Shown: positions 17,087 to 24,902 of the stretch, in pieces
Layout of the letters: each line of letters begins with the position of its first letter
Position numbering within the stretch: position 1 is the first letter of the stretch
Source of the DNA: JAFECT01 sp963838235
Lineage (GTDB): Bacteria > Pseudomonadota > Alphaproteobacteria > Caulobacterales > Caulobacteraceae
Direction of reading: 5' to 3'
Assembly: GCA_963838235.1 (NCBI GenBank)
Contig: CAWIQJ010000001.1
Location: forward strand, 248,001 to 312,000
DNA length: 64,000 nucleotides
Notes under the pieces: model-generated
Seen by the model: only the letters and a program-made list of their open reading frames with translations
Told to the model about the DNA's origin: nothing
The model's database searches: none
Made by a program: the position numbers and the translations under genes

Positions 17087-17956
17087 CTACCAGACCAGGT
17101 CGGCGATGGCCCAGCGGGCGGAGGCTTCGCCCAGGCGCAGCAGGGCCTCGACCCGTTCGGGATCGAGGCGGCCCTCGTGGTCGGCGGCCTCCTTGCCGTG
17201 GATGCCCGAGGCCACGAACAGCAGGTCCAGGCCCTGGTCGTTGGCGCCCTTCACGTCGGTGGGGATGCCGTCGCCGATGGCCAGCACCCGGCTCATGTCC
17301 AGCGGCTTACCGGACAGACGCGCCGCCTCCGCCAGCGTCGAGGCGTAGATCGGCCCGTAGGGCTTGCCGCACATGAAAACCGCGCCGCCCAGTTCTTCGT
17401 AGAGGTCGGCCAGGGCGCCGGCGCAGTAGATCAGCTTGGCGCCGCGCTGCACCACGCGGTCGGGGTTGGCGCACACCATGGGCAGTCCGCGCTGCACGCA
17501 GATCTCGAAGCGTTCGCGGTAGTCCTCGGGCGTGTCCTTCTCGTCGTCGAACGGGCCGGTGCAGGACACGAACGCCGCTTCCTCCGGCGTCTCGCACAAG
17601 TCCACGCCCGTGCCTTCGTAGAGCGGCCCGTCGCGTGCGGGCCCGACGCCCCACGCGGGCCCCGGCGCGCGCTTGGCAAGCTCGTCGCGCGTCGCATCGC
17701 CCGAGGTGACGAACCCCGACCAGGCGCCGTCGGGCACGCCCAGGCCGCGCAGCTGATGCACCACGTCGCTCGACGGCCGCGGCGAGTTGGAGATCAGCAC
17801 CACCGGCCCGCGCGTCTGCTGGAACGTGGTCAGGGCCGCGCAGGCGTCGGGAAAGCTTTCCCGTCCATTGTGGATCACGCCCCACACGTCGCACAGGACG
17901 ACGTCGTAACGATCGGCGATCTCGGAGAGGCCTGTGACAATGGCGGGCGCGGTCAT
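17087..17956 (-). CDS. HAD-superfamily class IIA hydrolase (TIGR01459-type, NagD-like)
   Basis: A 289-residue phosphatase. HAD motif I is D-V-W-G-V-I-H-N-G with nucleophile Asp23; the usual second Asp of DxD is Trp25, as is typical for this subfamily. Motif II is S-N-S-P-R-P and motif IV is G-D-G-I-P-T-D-V-K-G-A. The C2-type cap between them is consistent with NagD/PNPase-like enzymes. It probably dephosphorylates a small sugar or nucleotide phosphate. It is 32 bp upstream of the MaoC gene on the same strand and probably heads the MaoC-ribF transcript. Confidence 0.88.
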   Translation of the reverse strand: MTAPAIVTGLSEIADRYDVVLCDVWGVIHNGRESFPDACAALTTFQQTRGPVVLISNSPRPSSDVVHQLRGLGVPDGAWSGFVTSGDATRDELAKRAPGPAWGVGPARDGPLYEGTGVDLCETPEEAAFVSCTGPFDDEKDTPEDYRERFEICVQRGLPMVCANPDRVVQRGAKLIYCAGALADLYEELGGAVFMCGKPYGPIYASTLAEAARLSGKPLDMSRVLAIGDGIPTDVKGANDQGLDLLFVASGIHGKEAADHEGRLDPERVEALLRLGEASARWAIADLVW

Positions 17957-18023
17957 GGGCGGGCGGTAGACGGTGACCGGTGCGGGGTCAACGTTTCACA
18001 CCGTGCCGCCATCTTTTGTTCGT

Positions 18024-18160
18024 CCGTCACCCCGGCCTTGTGCCGGGGCCTGTGCGTCAGGGCGCTGTTGGGGTCGTGTGAGCGCTTGCGCGAACCTTCC
18101 ACCAGAACGGCTTGAACACTTGCTGCGGATCCCGGGACAAGCCCGGGATGAGGGAAAATA
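18024..18160. repeat. REP-like inverted-repeat element, copy 3
   Basis: The arms CCGTCACCCCGGCC... (left) and ...CCCGGGATGAGGGAAAAT (right) match copy 2 at 7664-7800 closely, including the inner hairpins and the central GTGAGCGCTTGCGCGAACC block. Length 137 bp in both. It sits between the HAD gene start and the ada gene end. Confidence 0.85.
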
Positions 18161-18182
18161 GGAGCGTGGCGCGGCCAGCGCG

Positions 18183-19247
18183 TCACCCCACCCCCTCGCG
18201 TTTCAGCAGCTCGCGCTTGCGCTCCACGCCCCAGCGATAGCCGGTGAGCTTCTTGTTGGAGCCGACCACGCGGTGGCACGGGATGACGATCGACACCGGG
18301 TTGGAGCCGCAGGCCATGCCGACCGCGCGCACGGCCTTGGGCGCGCCCGCCGCCTCGGCCACCTGGGCGTAGGTCCAGACTTCGCCGACGGGGATGCGGC
18401 GCAGCACGTCCCACACGCGCTGTTGAAACGCGGTGCCGCGGATGTCGAGCGGCAGATCCTTCAGCGACGCGCCGGGGGTCTCGATGGCGGCGACCACCTG
18501 TTCCACCAGACGGGTGAGCCCGGCGTCGTTCTCCACCGCCTTGGCGTTGCGGAAGTTGCGCGTGAACTCGGCGATCATCGCTTCGGGATCGTCGCCGATC
18601 TCGATGGCGCAAAGTCCCTTGGCGGTGGCGCCGGCCAGCACCCAGCCCAGGCTGCAGGGCGCGACCGCGAGCTTGATCTCCTCGCCTGTGCCGCCGTCGC
18701 GATAGGCCTTGGGCCGCATGCCGAAACGTGTGTCGGCGCCTTCGTAGAAGCGGCTGGAGGACCCGTAGCCGGCGTCATAGACCGCCTCGGTCACGCTGGC
18801 GCCGCCCTTCAGCGCCGCCTTGGCCCTGCGGTCGCGCACGGCGGCGGCGTACTGGCCGGGGGTGACGCCGGTTTCGGCCTTGAACACGCGGTGAAAGTGG
18901 AACGAACTCAGTCCGGCCTGGGCCGCCAGCGCGTCGAGGTTGGGCGCGGTCTCGGCGTCTTCGATGGCGCGGCAGGCGCGCGCAACCAGGGCTGCGTTGG
19001 GCGAAGCCGCTTCGTCGGGCTTGCAGCGCTTGCAGGCGCGGAAGCCAGCGGCGCGGGCCTCGGCCGGGCTGGCGAAGAACTGGACGTTCTCACGCTTGGG
19101 CAGGCGGGCGGGACAGCCGGCGCGGCAGTAGACGCCGGTGGTCTTCACCGCCATCACGCCCTGGCTGCGCATGGTCTTGTCGCGGCGCGCGAAGGCGTCG
19201 TAGCGGGCGTCCTCGGAGGGGAGCTCGGCGGTCATCAGATCGAACAT
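18183..19247 (-). CDS. ada: Ada: methylphosphotriester sensor / AraC regulator / O6-methylguanine-DNA methyltransferase
   Basis: A 354-residue fusion protein. The N-terminal zinc domain holds four Cys in G-V-Y-C-R-A-G-C-P and R-A-C-K-R-C; the first takes up methyl groups from DNA phosphotriesters and switches the protein to an activator. An AraC-type HTH follows (L-S-S-F-H-F-H-R-V-F-K). The C-terminal methyltransferase has the acceptor site I-P-C-H-R-V-V. The start is the ATG at 19247, just before M-F-D-L-M-T, with GGAGA upstream; the frame is open further but without a site. It repairs alkylation damage and regulates its own gene. No alkB or alkA is adjacent. Confidence 0.95.
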   Translation of the reverse strand: MFDLMTAELPSEDARYDAFARRDKTMRSQGVMAVKTTGVYCRAGCPARLPKRENVQFFASPAEARAAGFRACKRCKPDEAASPNAALVARACRAIEDAETAPNLDALAAQAGLSSFHFHRVFKAETGVTPGQYAAAVRDRRAKAALKGGASVTEAVYDAGYGSSSRFYEGADTRFGMRPKAYRDGGTGEEIKLAVAPCSLGWVLAGATAKGLCAIEIGDDPEAMIAEFTRNFRNAKAVENDAGLTRLVEQVVAAIETPGASLKDLPLDIRGTAFQQRVWDVLRRIPVGEVWTYAQVAEAAGAPKAVRAVGMACGSNPVSIVIPCHRVVGSNKKLTGYRWGVERKRELLKREGVG

Positions 19248-19330
19248 ATCGGGTCTCCGGTGGATTTGCGCCACCGTAGTCGCCCCCGCCCAGGCCCGCG
19301 TCCCGAGCCTTGCGGTCAATGTCCGTGTCG

Positions 19331-20599
19331 CTACCCGTACCGCCGCCGGCCGCGGTGCAGGGTCGAGCGGATGTATTCGTTGGGCGGATCGGTTTCCGCC
19401 AGCACCTGTTCCTTGATGGCGCGGGGTTCGCCGAACAGGTGGCCCTGGCCGTAGGCGATGTCGAGGTCGAGGATGTCGACGACTTGGCGTTCGCTTTCGA
19501 CCTTTTCCACCACCAGCTCGATGCCGTAGCGCCGGGTGAGTTCGGCGAAGTCGCCGGCGTGGATATCTTTTATCGCGCTGAGCGCGGGCTGGCCGTCGTA
19601 GCCGAGCAACTGTTCCAGCATCAGGTCGGCGGCCACCTTCAGGAACTTCACGTCCGCGCGCTGCAGGTCGGTGAAGTCGAGATCGAGCGTCTGCACCTTG
19701 TCGATAGAGAAGCGGAAGCCGAGGTCGGCCAACCGCGCCATGTTGCGCGCCTCGATGGCGCCGCGCGCATCGAACGCCGCCTGGCCCAACTCGAAGATGA
19801 GCGCGCCGGACAGGTCGCGGTTGTCGGCGAGGAATTCAAGGAACTGCGGGAAGAAGGCCTCGTCCGCCAGCGAGGCGGGCGAGACGTTGCAGAAGATGCC
19901 GACCTTGCGGTCCTGCTTGGCGAGCCGGCGCACGATCTGCACGCAGCGGAACAGGAGCAGGTTGTCGATGGCCGAGACCAGGCCCTCGATCTCGGCGACC
20001 GAGAGATATTCCGCCGGCATCATCACCCGGCCGGTCGAGTCTCTGAGGCGCGAGAAGCTCTCGTAGAACACCGTCCGCCGCTGGGGCAGGCTGACCACCG
20101 GCTGCAGGTAGAGGTCGACCCGGTTCTCGGCCAGGGCCTCGCGCACCGTCTCCAGCAGCGCGGCGGTTTGCCGCGTCCGGCGGCCCTCGTGGGTCCCGGG
20201 CGGCTGGTGGGTGATTCCCGCTAAACGCGCCTCCAGGTCCTCGCCCATGCGCTGGACCAAGTCCTCGAGCATGCGGACCTCGTCGGTCAGTTCATCGGTG
20301 CGCTGGAACGCGCCGGCCTCGATCTGACCGGCCAGGCCGTTCAGCGCGCCCTGGGCCCCCTCGACCGCGTCGGCCAGCAGGCGGTGAGCCTCGCGCACGG
20401 CGTCGATTTCCCTTTCCAGACCGGCCTTTACGGCGCCCTGGGAGGCCACGACGTGGATCGACAGCAGGCAGCCCAGCGTCCCGGTCAGGGCCGCCAGTCC
20501 CGCGCCCCAGCCTGCGCCCGACCGGGCGACCAGGGCGGCGATGGTCATGGCGAGAAAGAGGTAGGCGCAGAACAGAAGCGCCGAGGTGATTTTGCGCAT
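19331..20599 (-). CDS. tipF: TipF-like EAL-domain c-di-GMP receptor for flagellar assembly
   Basis: A 422-residue protein: two N-terminal membrane segments (about residues 5-50), a helical coiled-coil region (about 60-130), then an EAL domain. The position of the EAL tripeptide reads Y-E-S-F-S-R-L, so the Glu is kept but the motif is degenerate. Later blocks include F-E-L-G-Q-A and V-K-F-L-K. This layout is that of Caulobacter TipF, a non-catalytic c-di-GMP effector that recruits flagellar switch proteins to the new pole. The start chosen is M-R-K-I-T-S at 20599; an ATG seven codons upstream is possible. An ordinary EAL phosphodiesterase is the alternative. Confidence 0.8.
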   Translation of the reverse strand: MRKITSALLFCAYLFLAMTIAALVARSGAGWGAGLAALTGTLGCLLSIHVVASQGAVKAGLEREIDAVREAHRLLADAVEGAQGALNGLAGQIEAGAFQRTDELTDEVRMLEDLVQRMGEDLEARLAGITHQPPGTHEGRRTRQTAALLETVREALAENRVDLYLQPVVSLPQRRTVFYESFSRLRDSTGRVMMPAEYLSVAEIEGLVSAIDNLLLFRCVQIVRRLAKQDRKVGIFCNVSPASLADEAFFPQFLEFLADNRDLSGALIFELGQAAFDARGAIEARNMARLADLGFRFSIDKVQTLDLDFTDLQRADVKFLKVAADLMLEQLLGYDGQPALSAIKDIHAGDFAELTRRYGIELVVEKVESERQVVDILDLDIAYGQGHLFGEPRAIKEQVLAETDPPNEYIRSTLHRGRRRYG

Positions 20600-20637
20600 G
20601 AAACCGCCCAGTGGAATCATCCGAGTATCCAGCTATC

Positions 20638-20660
20638 AAGGCTCCTGGGGAAGGAGCCTT
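20638..20660 (+). promoter_or_regulatory. Hairpin enclosing the Shine-Dalgarno of the SDR gene
   Basis: AAGGCTCCT and AGGAGCCTT form a perfect 9-bp stem with loop GGGGA. The only ribosome-binding site of the SDR gene, AAGGAG, lies in the loop end and 3' arm of this stem, and the ATG follows at 20666. In the folded RNA the site would be hidden, which suggests translational control, but no ligand or thermometer function can be claimed. Confidence 0.55.
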
Positions 20661-20665
20661 CGCAA

Positions 20666-21448
20666 ATGACCTCTATGGACAATCTGTTCGACCTGACCGG
20701 GCGGTCCGCGATCGTCACGGGATCGTCCCGGGGAATAGGCCGCGCCATCGCCGAACGGCTGGCCGAACATGGGGCCAAGGTGGTCATCTCCTCGCGCAAG
20801 GCCGAGCCGTGCCGGGAGGTCGCCGACGCGATCAACACCCGATTCGGCGCCGGCCGCGCCATCGCGGTCCCGGCCAACATCGCCTCCAAAGAGGACCTGC
20901 AACGGCTGGCGGATGAGACCAACTCGGCGTTCGGCCAGGTCGACATCTTAGTCTGCAACGCGGCGTCCAACCCCTATGCCGGGCCGCTGTCGGGCATCTC
21001 CGACGAGCAGTTCTTCAAGATCCTGCAGAACAATGTGGTCTCCAACCACTGGCTGATTCAAATGGTCGCGCCCCAGATGCTGGAGCGAAAGGATGGTTCG
21101 ATCATCATCGTCAGCTCGATCGGCGGCCTGCGCGGCAATGCGCTGATCGGCGCCTACAACATTTCCAAGGCGGCGGATTTCCAGCTCGCGCGCAACCTGG
21201 CGGTCGAGTACGGCGCCTCAGGCGTGCGGGTGAACTGCATCGCGCCCGGCCTGATCCAGACCGACTTCGCGCGCTATCTGTGGGAGAATCCCAAGATCCT
21301 CGAGGCGGTCACCGCGCCCATGCCGATGAAACGCATCGGCCAGCCCGACGAGATCGCAGGCGCGGCGGTCTATCTGGCGTCGAAGGCGTCGTCCTATATG
21401 ACCGGCCAGGCCCTGGTGATCGACGGAGGCGTGACCGTCGCGTGGTGA
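20666..21448 (+). CDS. SDR-family NAD(P)-dependent oxidoreductase
   Basis: A 260-residue classical short-chain dehydrogenase. Cofactor site T-G-S-S-R-G-I-G, structural N-A-A, catalytic Ser in I-V-S-S-I-G-G, and Y-N-I-S-K as the YxxxK pair. C-terminal D-G-G-V-T. The substrate is not evident; close families include FabG-like 3-oxoacyl reductases and dehydrogenases acting on acyl-CoA or sugars. The ATG at 20666 follows AAGGAG. The stop overlaps the GTG of the LpxL-type gene, so the two form an operon, which hints at a lipid role. Confidence 0.9.
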   Translation: MTSMDNLFDLTGRSAIVTGSSRGIGRAIAERLAEHGAKVVISSRKAEPCREVADAINTRFGAGRAIAVPANIASKEDLQRLADETNSAFGQVDILVCNAASNPYAGPLSGISDEQFFKILQNNVVSNHWLIQMVAPQMLERKDGSIIIVSSIGGLRGNALIGAYNISKAADFQLARNLAVEYGASGVRVNCIAPGLIQTDFARYLWENPKILEAVTAPMPMKRIGQPDEIAGAAVYLASKASSYMTGQALVIDGGVTVAW

Positions 21449-22443
21449 AGGCGAAGAAGCAGAAACACAAGCTTCCCGGCTGGTTGCAGACCTGCCTCTA
21501 CGCGGTCGAGGTGGTGCTCTACGACCTCTTCCACCTGATCGTGCGCGCCCTGCCGGTGGACGTGGCGTCGGACCTGGGCGCGTGGCTGGGCGGGACGTTC
21601 GGGCCGCTGTCGTCGACCCACAAGGTGGTCAAGCGCAACCTCGACCTCGCCTTCCCGGATATGAGCCCGGCGGAACGCAAACGCCTTCTCGACGTACAGT
21701 GGCGCAACACCGGGCGCGTGTTCGCCGAGTTTCCGATCCTCGACAAGCTGACGCCGGCCAAGGGCCGCGTGGAGGTGATCAACGGCGAACGGCTCGACGC
21801 CATCCGCGAGGCGGGCAAGCCGGTGGTGTTCGTCTCGGGCCACTTCTCCAACTGGGAGATCATGCCGCTGACCATCGTCCACTTCGGCGTGGTCTGCGAG
21901 ATGACCTATCGCGCGGCGAACAATCCCTGGGTCGACAAGCGCATCAAGGAAAGCCGCGCGCGCTACGGGGTGAAGCTGTTCGCCCCCAAGGGCGGCGACG
22001 GTTCGCGCGAACTGCTGCAGGGCATGAAGCGCGGCGCCTCGGTGGCGCTGATGAACGATCAGAAATTCAATCGCGGCCTCGCTGTGCCGTTCTTCGGCCA
22101 CGACGCCTTCACCGCGCCCGGCCCGACGCGGCTGGCGCTGAAGTTCGGTACGGTGCTGCAGACCATGACGGTGCGCCGGCTGAAGGGCGCGCGCTTCCAG
22201 GCCATTGTGCACGAACCGATCGAACTCGAACGCACGGGCGACCGATCACGCGACATCGAACTCGGCGTGCGCCGCATCTCGGCCTTTGTCGAAGAAGAAG
22301 TGCGCAACCACCCCGAAGACTGGTTCTGGGTGCACAAGCGCTGGCCCAACGAAGCCTATGCGGCGTCGGGAACCACACGCGACGACTCCGGCGACGATGC
22401 CGACGACGACGAGTCGGTCGAGGACGCCGCCTCTTCCCGGTGA
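21445..22443 (+). CDS. LpxL/HtrB-type lysophospholipid (lipid A) acyltransferase
   Basis: A 332-residue acyltransferase with an N-terminal membrane helix and the catalytic H-x4-E motif H-F-S-N-W-E (near residue 129). The R-x-x-N-N-P-W and D-Q-K-F blocks are those of the LpxL family, which adds secondary acyl chains to Kdo-lipid A precursor at the inner membrane. The start is a GTG at 21445 overlapping the TGA of the SDR gene; a GTG at 21442 is equally possible. The last 25 residues are acidic and repetitive (Asp/Ser-rich), and their DNA is also the antisense end of the response regulator gene. Confidence 0.88.
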   Translation: MKAKKQKHKLPGWLQTCLYAVEVVLYDLFHLIVRALPVDVASDLGAWLGGTFGPLSSTHKVVKRNLDLAFPDMSPAERKRLLDVQWRNTGRVFAEFPILDKLTPAKGRVEVINGERLDAIREAGKPVVFVSGHFSNWEIMPLTIVHFGVVCEMTYRAANNPWVDKRIKESRARYGVKLFAPKGGDGSRELLQGMKRGASVALMNDQKFNRGLAVPFFGHDAFTAPGPTRLALKFGTVLQTMTVRRLKGARFQAIVHEPIELERTGDRSRDIELGVRRISAFVEEEVRNHPEDWFWVHKRWPNEAYAASGTTRDDSGDDADDDESVEDAASSR

Positions 22444-22928
22444 GCATCTTCGGAGCGGCGGAACGGCCCAGGGTAGCGGGCGTTCGTCATCCGCCTCCGG
22501 CATGGGCCGAAATAGTCGTCGGTGCGCACGAACGGGCGCGGCTTGAAGATCACCGCCTGCAGGCGGCCGAGCACCGACTTGGCGGTGACCGGCTTGACCA
22601 CGAACTCGGTGACGCCCGCATTGCGCGCCTCGGTGACGCGCCGGCGTTCCGCATGGCCGGTCATCATGATGATCGGCAGATAGGGGTTGGGGCTGTCCTT
22701 GGCGTTGCGTATCAGGCGGGTGAACTGCACGCCGTCCAGCAGCTGCATGTTGAAGTCGATAATGGCCACGTCGGCCGGAAAATCGCGCAACGCCTGCAGC
22801 GCTTCCGCCCCATGGGCCGCCTCACGCACGGTCTTCACGCCCGCGCCTTGCAGGACGGTCATAACGATTGAGCGCATTCGCGCATTGTCGTCGACCAGCA
22901 GGATCTGAAGCGATTCCAACGCGGACAC
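22356..22928 (-). CDS. Single-domain CheY-like response regulator
   Basis: A 190-residue receiver protein. The acidic pair is in L-V-D-D-N, the phospho-acceptor Asp in A-I-I-D-F-N-M, the Thr in M-M-T-G-H-A and the Lys in V-V-K-P-V. After the receiver comes F-G-P-x-R-R-R, a tail motif seen in many alphaproteobacterial stand-alone receivers, then a Ser-rich end. The GTG at 22928 starts just before the receiver; the frame is open upstream to 23141 without conserved sequence. No kinase gene is nearby. The 3' end overlaps the convergent LpxL-type gene by 88 bp. Confidence 0.85.
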   Translation of the reverse strand: MSALESLQILLVDDNARMRSIVMTVLQGAGVKTVREAAHGAEALQALRDFPADVAIIDFNMQLLDGVQFTRLIRNAKDSPNPYLPIIMMTGHAERRRVTEARNAGVTEFVVKPVTAKSVLGRLQAVIFKPRPFVRTDDYFGPCRRRMTNARYPGPFRRSEDAHREEAASSTDSSSSASSPESSRVVPDAA

Positions 22929-23058
22929 GGCAATCCCCCGCGCCCGCTGACCGGGACGCACGCGGTGGACCATCGGGTGGAATCGGTTTGCGAGAGGTAA
23001 ACGCGAGAGCGTAACTCGTTGAACGCAGTTCAGTATTTGAGGTCGGCAAGGGAAGATT

Positions 23059-23186
23059 GACCACGAAAAACACGAAAAGCACGAACAGGTTTCTGCAGTC
23101 CGCGCCGTAGGCGCAAACAATTGACGGGCGCTTCGCGCCAAAGGCTATCCACAAAACCGCGACGTGTTCGTGCTTATTCGTGGTCT
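23059..23186. repeat. CACGAA-type inverted-repeat element, copy 1
   Basis: The left end is a run of short units, CCACGAAAAACACGAAAAG then CACGAA, and the right end is the inverse, CGTGTTCGTGCTTATTCGTGGTC. A GC-rich spacer with its own hairpin (GGGCGCTTCGCGCC) lies between. Related elements are at 29879 and 54626. It sits between the response regulator and the M23 gene. Confidence 0.8.
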
Positions 23187-23213
23187 GTCTTTCTTGAGAC
23201 CGCCCGCCGCAGA

Positions 23214-24068
23214 TCACACCGTCTTGGCCGGTTCCACCAGCAGCGACGGGTCGAGGTTGCGCGAGCGCCACTTCAGACGCCAGCACAGGTGCGGGCCGGT
23301 GGCGCGGCCGGTCATGCCCACATGACCGATGACCTGGCCGGTCTGCACTAGATCGCCCTTGCGCACGAACTGTTTCGACTGGTGCAGATAGACCGAGATC
23401 AGGCCCTGACCGTGATCGATCAGGGTGATGCCGCCGTCGAAGTGCATGTCGGGAACCGTTAGGGCGACGAGGCCCGGCGCCGGCGCACGGATCGGCGTGC
23501 CGGTCGGCGCGGCCAAGTCGATGCCGTAGTGCGGCTTCGACGGCGTCCCGTTCAGAATGCGCTGGTTGCCGAAGCGGCCGCTGACGACGAAGTGTTCGAG
23601 CGGCCAGCGGAAGCCGTCCTTGAAGTTGTCCGCGTCGACGAGGCTGGCGAAGCCTTCGGCCTTCAGCGCGGCCTCGCGCTTGATCCGCTCCAGCAGGGCG
23701 GGATCGGTGGGCGTCACCTGGTCCTGAGGCAGGCCGTTGACGCGCTGCACGTCGTAGGCGGTCGGCGCAATGACGAGGCTGCGGTCGGCGCCGCCGGCGG
23801 CCAGCCGGCAGGCCGGCGCCTCATCCCGGTCGAACCCGACCACGAACAGGCCCGAGGCGGAGGCCTCGCCCGTCGCCTCGCCGTCGACCAGAACCTTGGC
23901 GCGCGGGCGGGCGCGGCCGATGGCGTAGCCGCCCTGGACCAGCTTGCCGGTCAGCGGCAGGGTTTCGGCGGCGAACACGGGCGAGCCCGCGGCGCCGATC
24001 AGGACGCCGGCGCCCGCGCGCTGGATCAGCGCTCGGCGGTTCAGGCCTTCGGTTGGGTTTCCTGCCAC
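23214..24068 (-). CDS. M23-family peptidase with HxC in place of HxH, exported
   Basis: A 284-residue protein. The N-terminus N-R-R-A-L-I-Q plus a hydrophobic Gly/Ala stretch and A-A-E looks like a Tat or Sec signal. A beta-rich region (residues 40-110) precedes the LytM domain. The first zinc pair is H-Y-G-I-D. The second motif, normally H-L-H, is G-P-H-L-C-W-R-L, so one ligand is Cys. The protein may bind zinc differently, or act as a cell-wall hydrolase activator. Its start lies inside the end of the DUF2093 gene (28-bp overlap), indicating coupled translation. Confidence 0.85.
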   Translation of the reverse strand: MAGNPTEGLNRRALIQRAGAGVLIGAAGSPVFAAETLPLTGKLVQGGYAIGRARPRAKVLVDGEATGEASASGLFVVGFDRDEAPACRLAAGGADRSLVIAPTAYDVQRVNGLPQDQVTPTDPALLERIKREAALKAEGFASLVDADNFKDGFRWPLEHFVVSGRFGNQRILNGTPSKPHYGIDLAAPTGTPIRAPAPGLVALTVPDMHFDGGITLIDHGQGLISVYLHQSKQFVRKGDLVQTGQVIGHVGMTGRATGPHLCWRLKWRSRNLDPSLLVEPAKTV

Positions 24069-24259
24069 CGCTGCAAAGCCTCCTTAGGCCCCGCATAGGC
24101 CTCCTGGCGCTGGGGGTCCCAATAGCGCAGGGTATTCAACGGGATCGGCTTGCCCGAAACCGCACAGGTCACGAACCGACCGGGCTTCAGCACGACAAAC
24201 TCGCCGTCGCCGTAATGCACGACCGCCTGGCCCTCGAGTTTCCGGTCATGGACGTTCAT
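24041..24259 (-). CDS. DUF2093-family small protein
   Basis: A 72-residue protein with the DUF2093 pattern: Y-G-D-G-E-F-V-V-L-K-P-G, V-T-C-A-V-S-G-K-P-I-P-L and L-R-Y-W-D-P-Q-R-Q-E-A-Y. Function unknown. In many alphaproteobacteria this gene follows lpxK or precedes xseA; here xseA, an M23 gene and this gene are still close together. It overlaps the M23 gene by 28 bp. Confidence 0.88.
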   Translation of the reverse strand: MNVHDRKLEGQAVVHYGDGEFVVLKPGRFVTCAVSGKPIPLNTLRYWDPQRQEAYAGPKEALQRWQETQPKA

Positions 24260-24340
24260 GGGGTGGAATGTACTGGGTCGAGCGCTGAGTTTCCAGGCGG
24301 CGGAGCGCGGCGACGCGCCGAACGCATCGGAGAGCTCCGG

Positions 24341-24811
24341 CTAGGCGCAGCGCCGCTCCATCAAAGTCTTGGCCTGCGGCAGGTCGGCCCAGCCGAACGC
24401 GTAGTCGCTGGCCCCATGCGCGCGATAGCGGTCGAGACGCTCCTTGGCCTCCTCCAGCGTCGGGATATGCCCGGGCTCGACCCACCACAGGACGAACATC
24501 GGCCGGTCCGGCGTCTCGAAGAAATCGTGCTTGCGAGCGTAGATGTGGCGGTGGACGGTCTGGAACACGAACCGCCCGAGCGCTTCCGGGCTCGTCCAGA
24601 CGGACATGTTGACGTTCATGGTCGGATCGCCGGGCCAGTGCAGGGCCATGGCGCTGTCGCCGGTCTCATCCTTGAGCCGCCAGACGAAGCCCGGCATGCG
24701 TTCCGCCAAGGCGTTGATGCGCGCCAGGTTGTCGAAGAAATCGGCCATGCGCGGATCGTCTGGGCCGCCCAGGACCCGCCCAATGTTCACTTCCGCCAGA
24801 TGCCGATCCAT
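24341..24811 (-). CDS. DUF3291-family protein
   Basis: A 156-residue protein. It begins L-A-E-V-N-I-G-R, has the P-G-F-V-W-R-L block with N-M-S-V-W-T-S-P-E-A-L and F-V-F-Q-T-V-H-R-H, and ends with a repeated P-x-F-V-L-W-W-V-E-P-G-H-I-P-T-L-E-E-A segment, all as in DUF3291, a dimeric alpha/beta-barrel (monooxygenase-like) fold. No function known. The gene stands alone between xseA and the DUF2093 gene. Confidence 0.82.
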   Translation of the reverse strand: MDRHLAEVNIGRVLGGPDDPRMADFFDNLARINALAERMPGFVWRLKDETGDSAMALHWPGDPTMNVNMSVWTSPEALGRFVFQTVHRHIYARKHDFFETPDRPMFVLWWVEPGHIPTLEEAKERLDRYRAHGASDYAFGWADLPQAKTLMERRCA

Positions 24812-24902
24812 GTCGCCCCCTCACTGCCTGATTGCCCGCCATCGACGATAACCTTGGCGGTTCACGTATTTGCCATGCGACGTTGGCGCAAAATTGTCGC
24901 GC

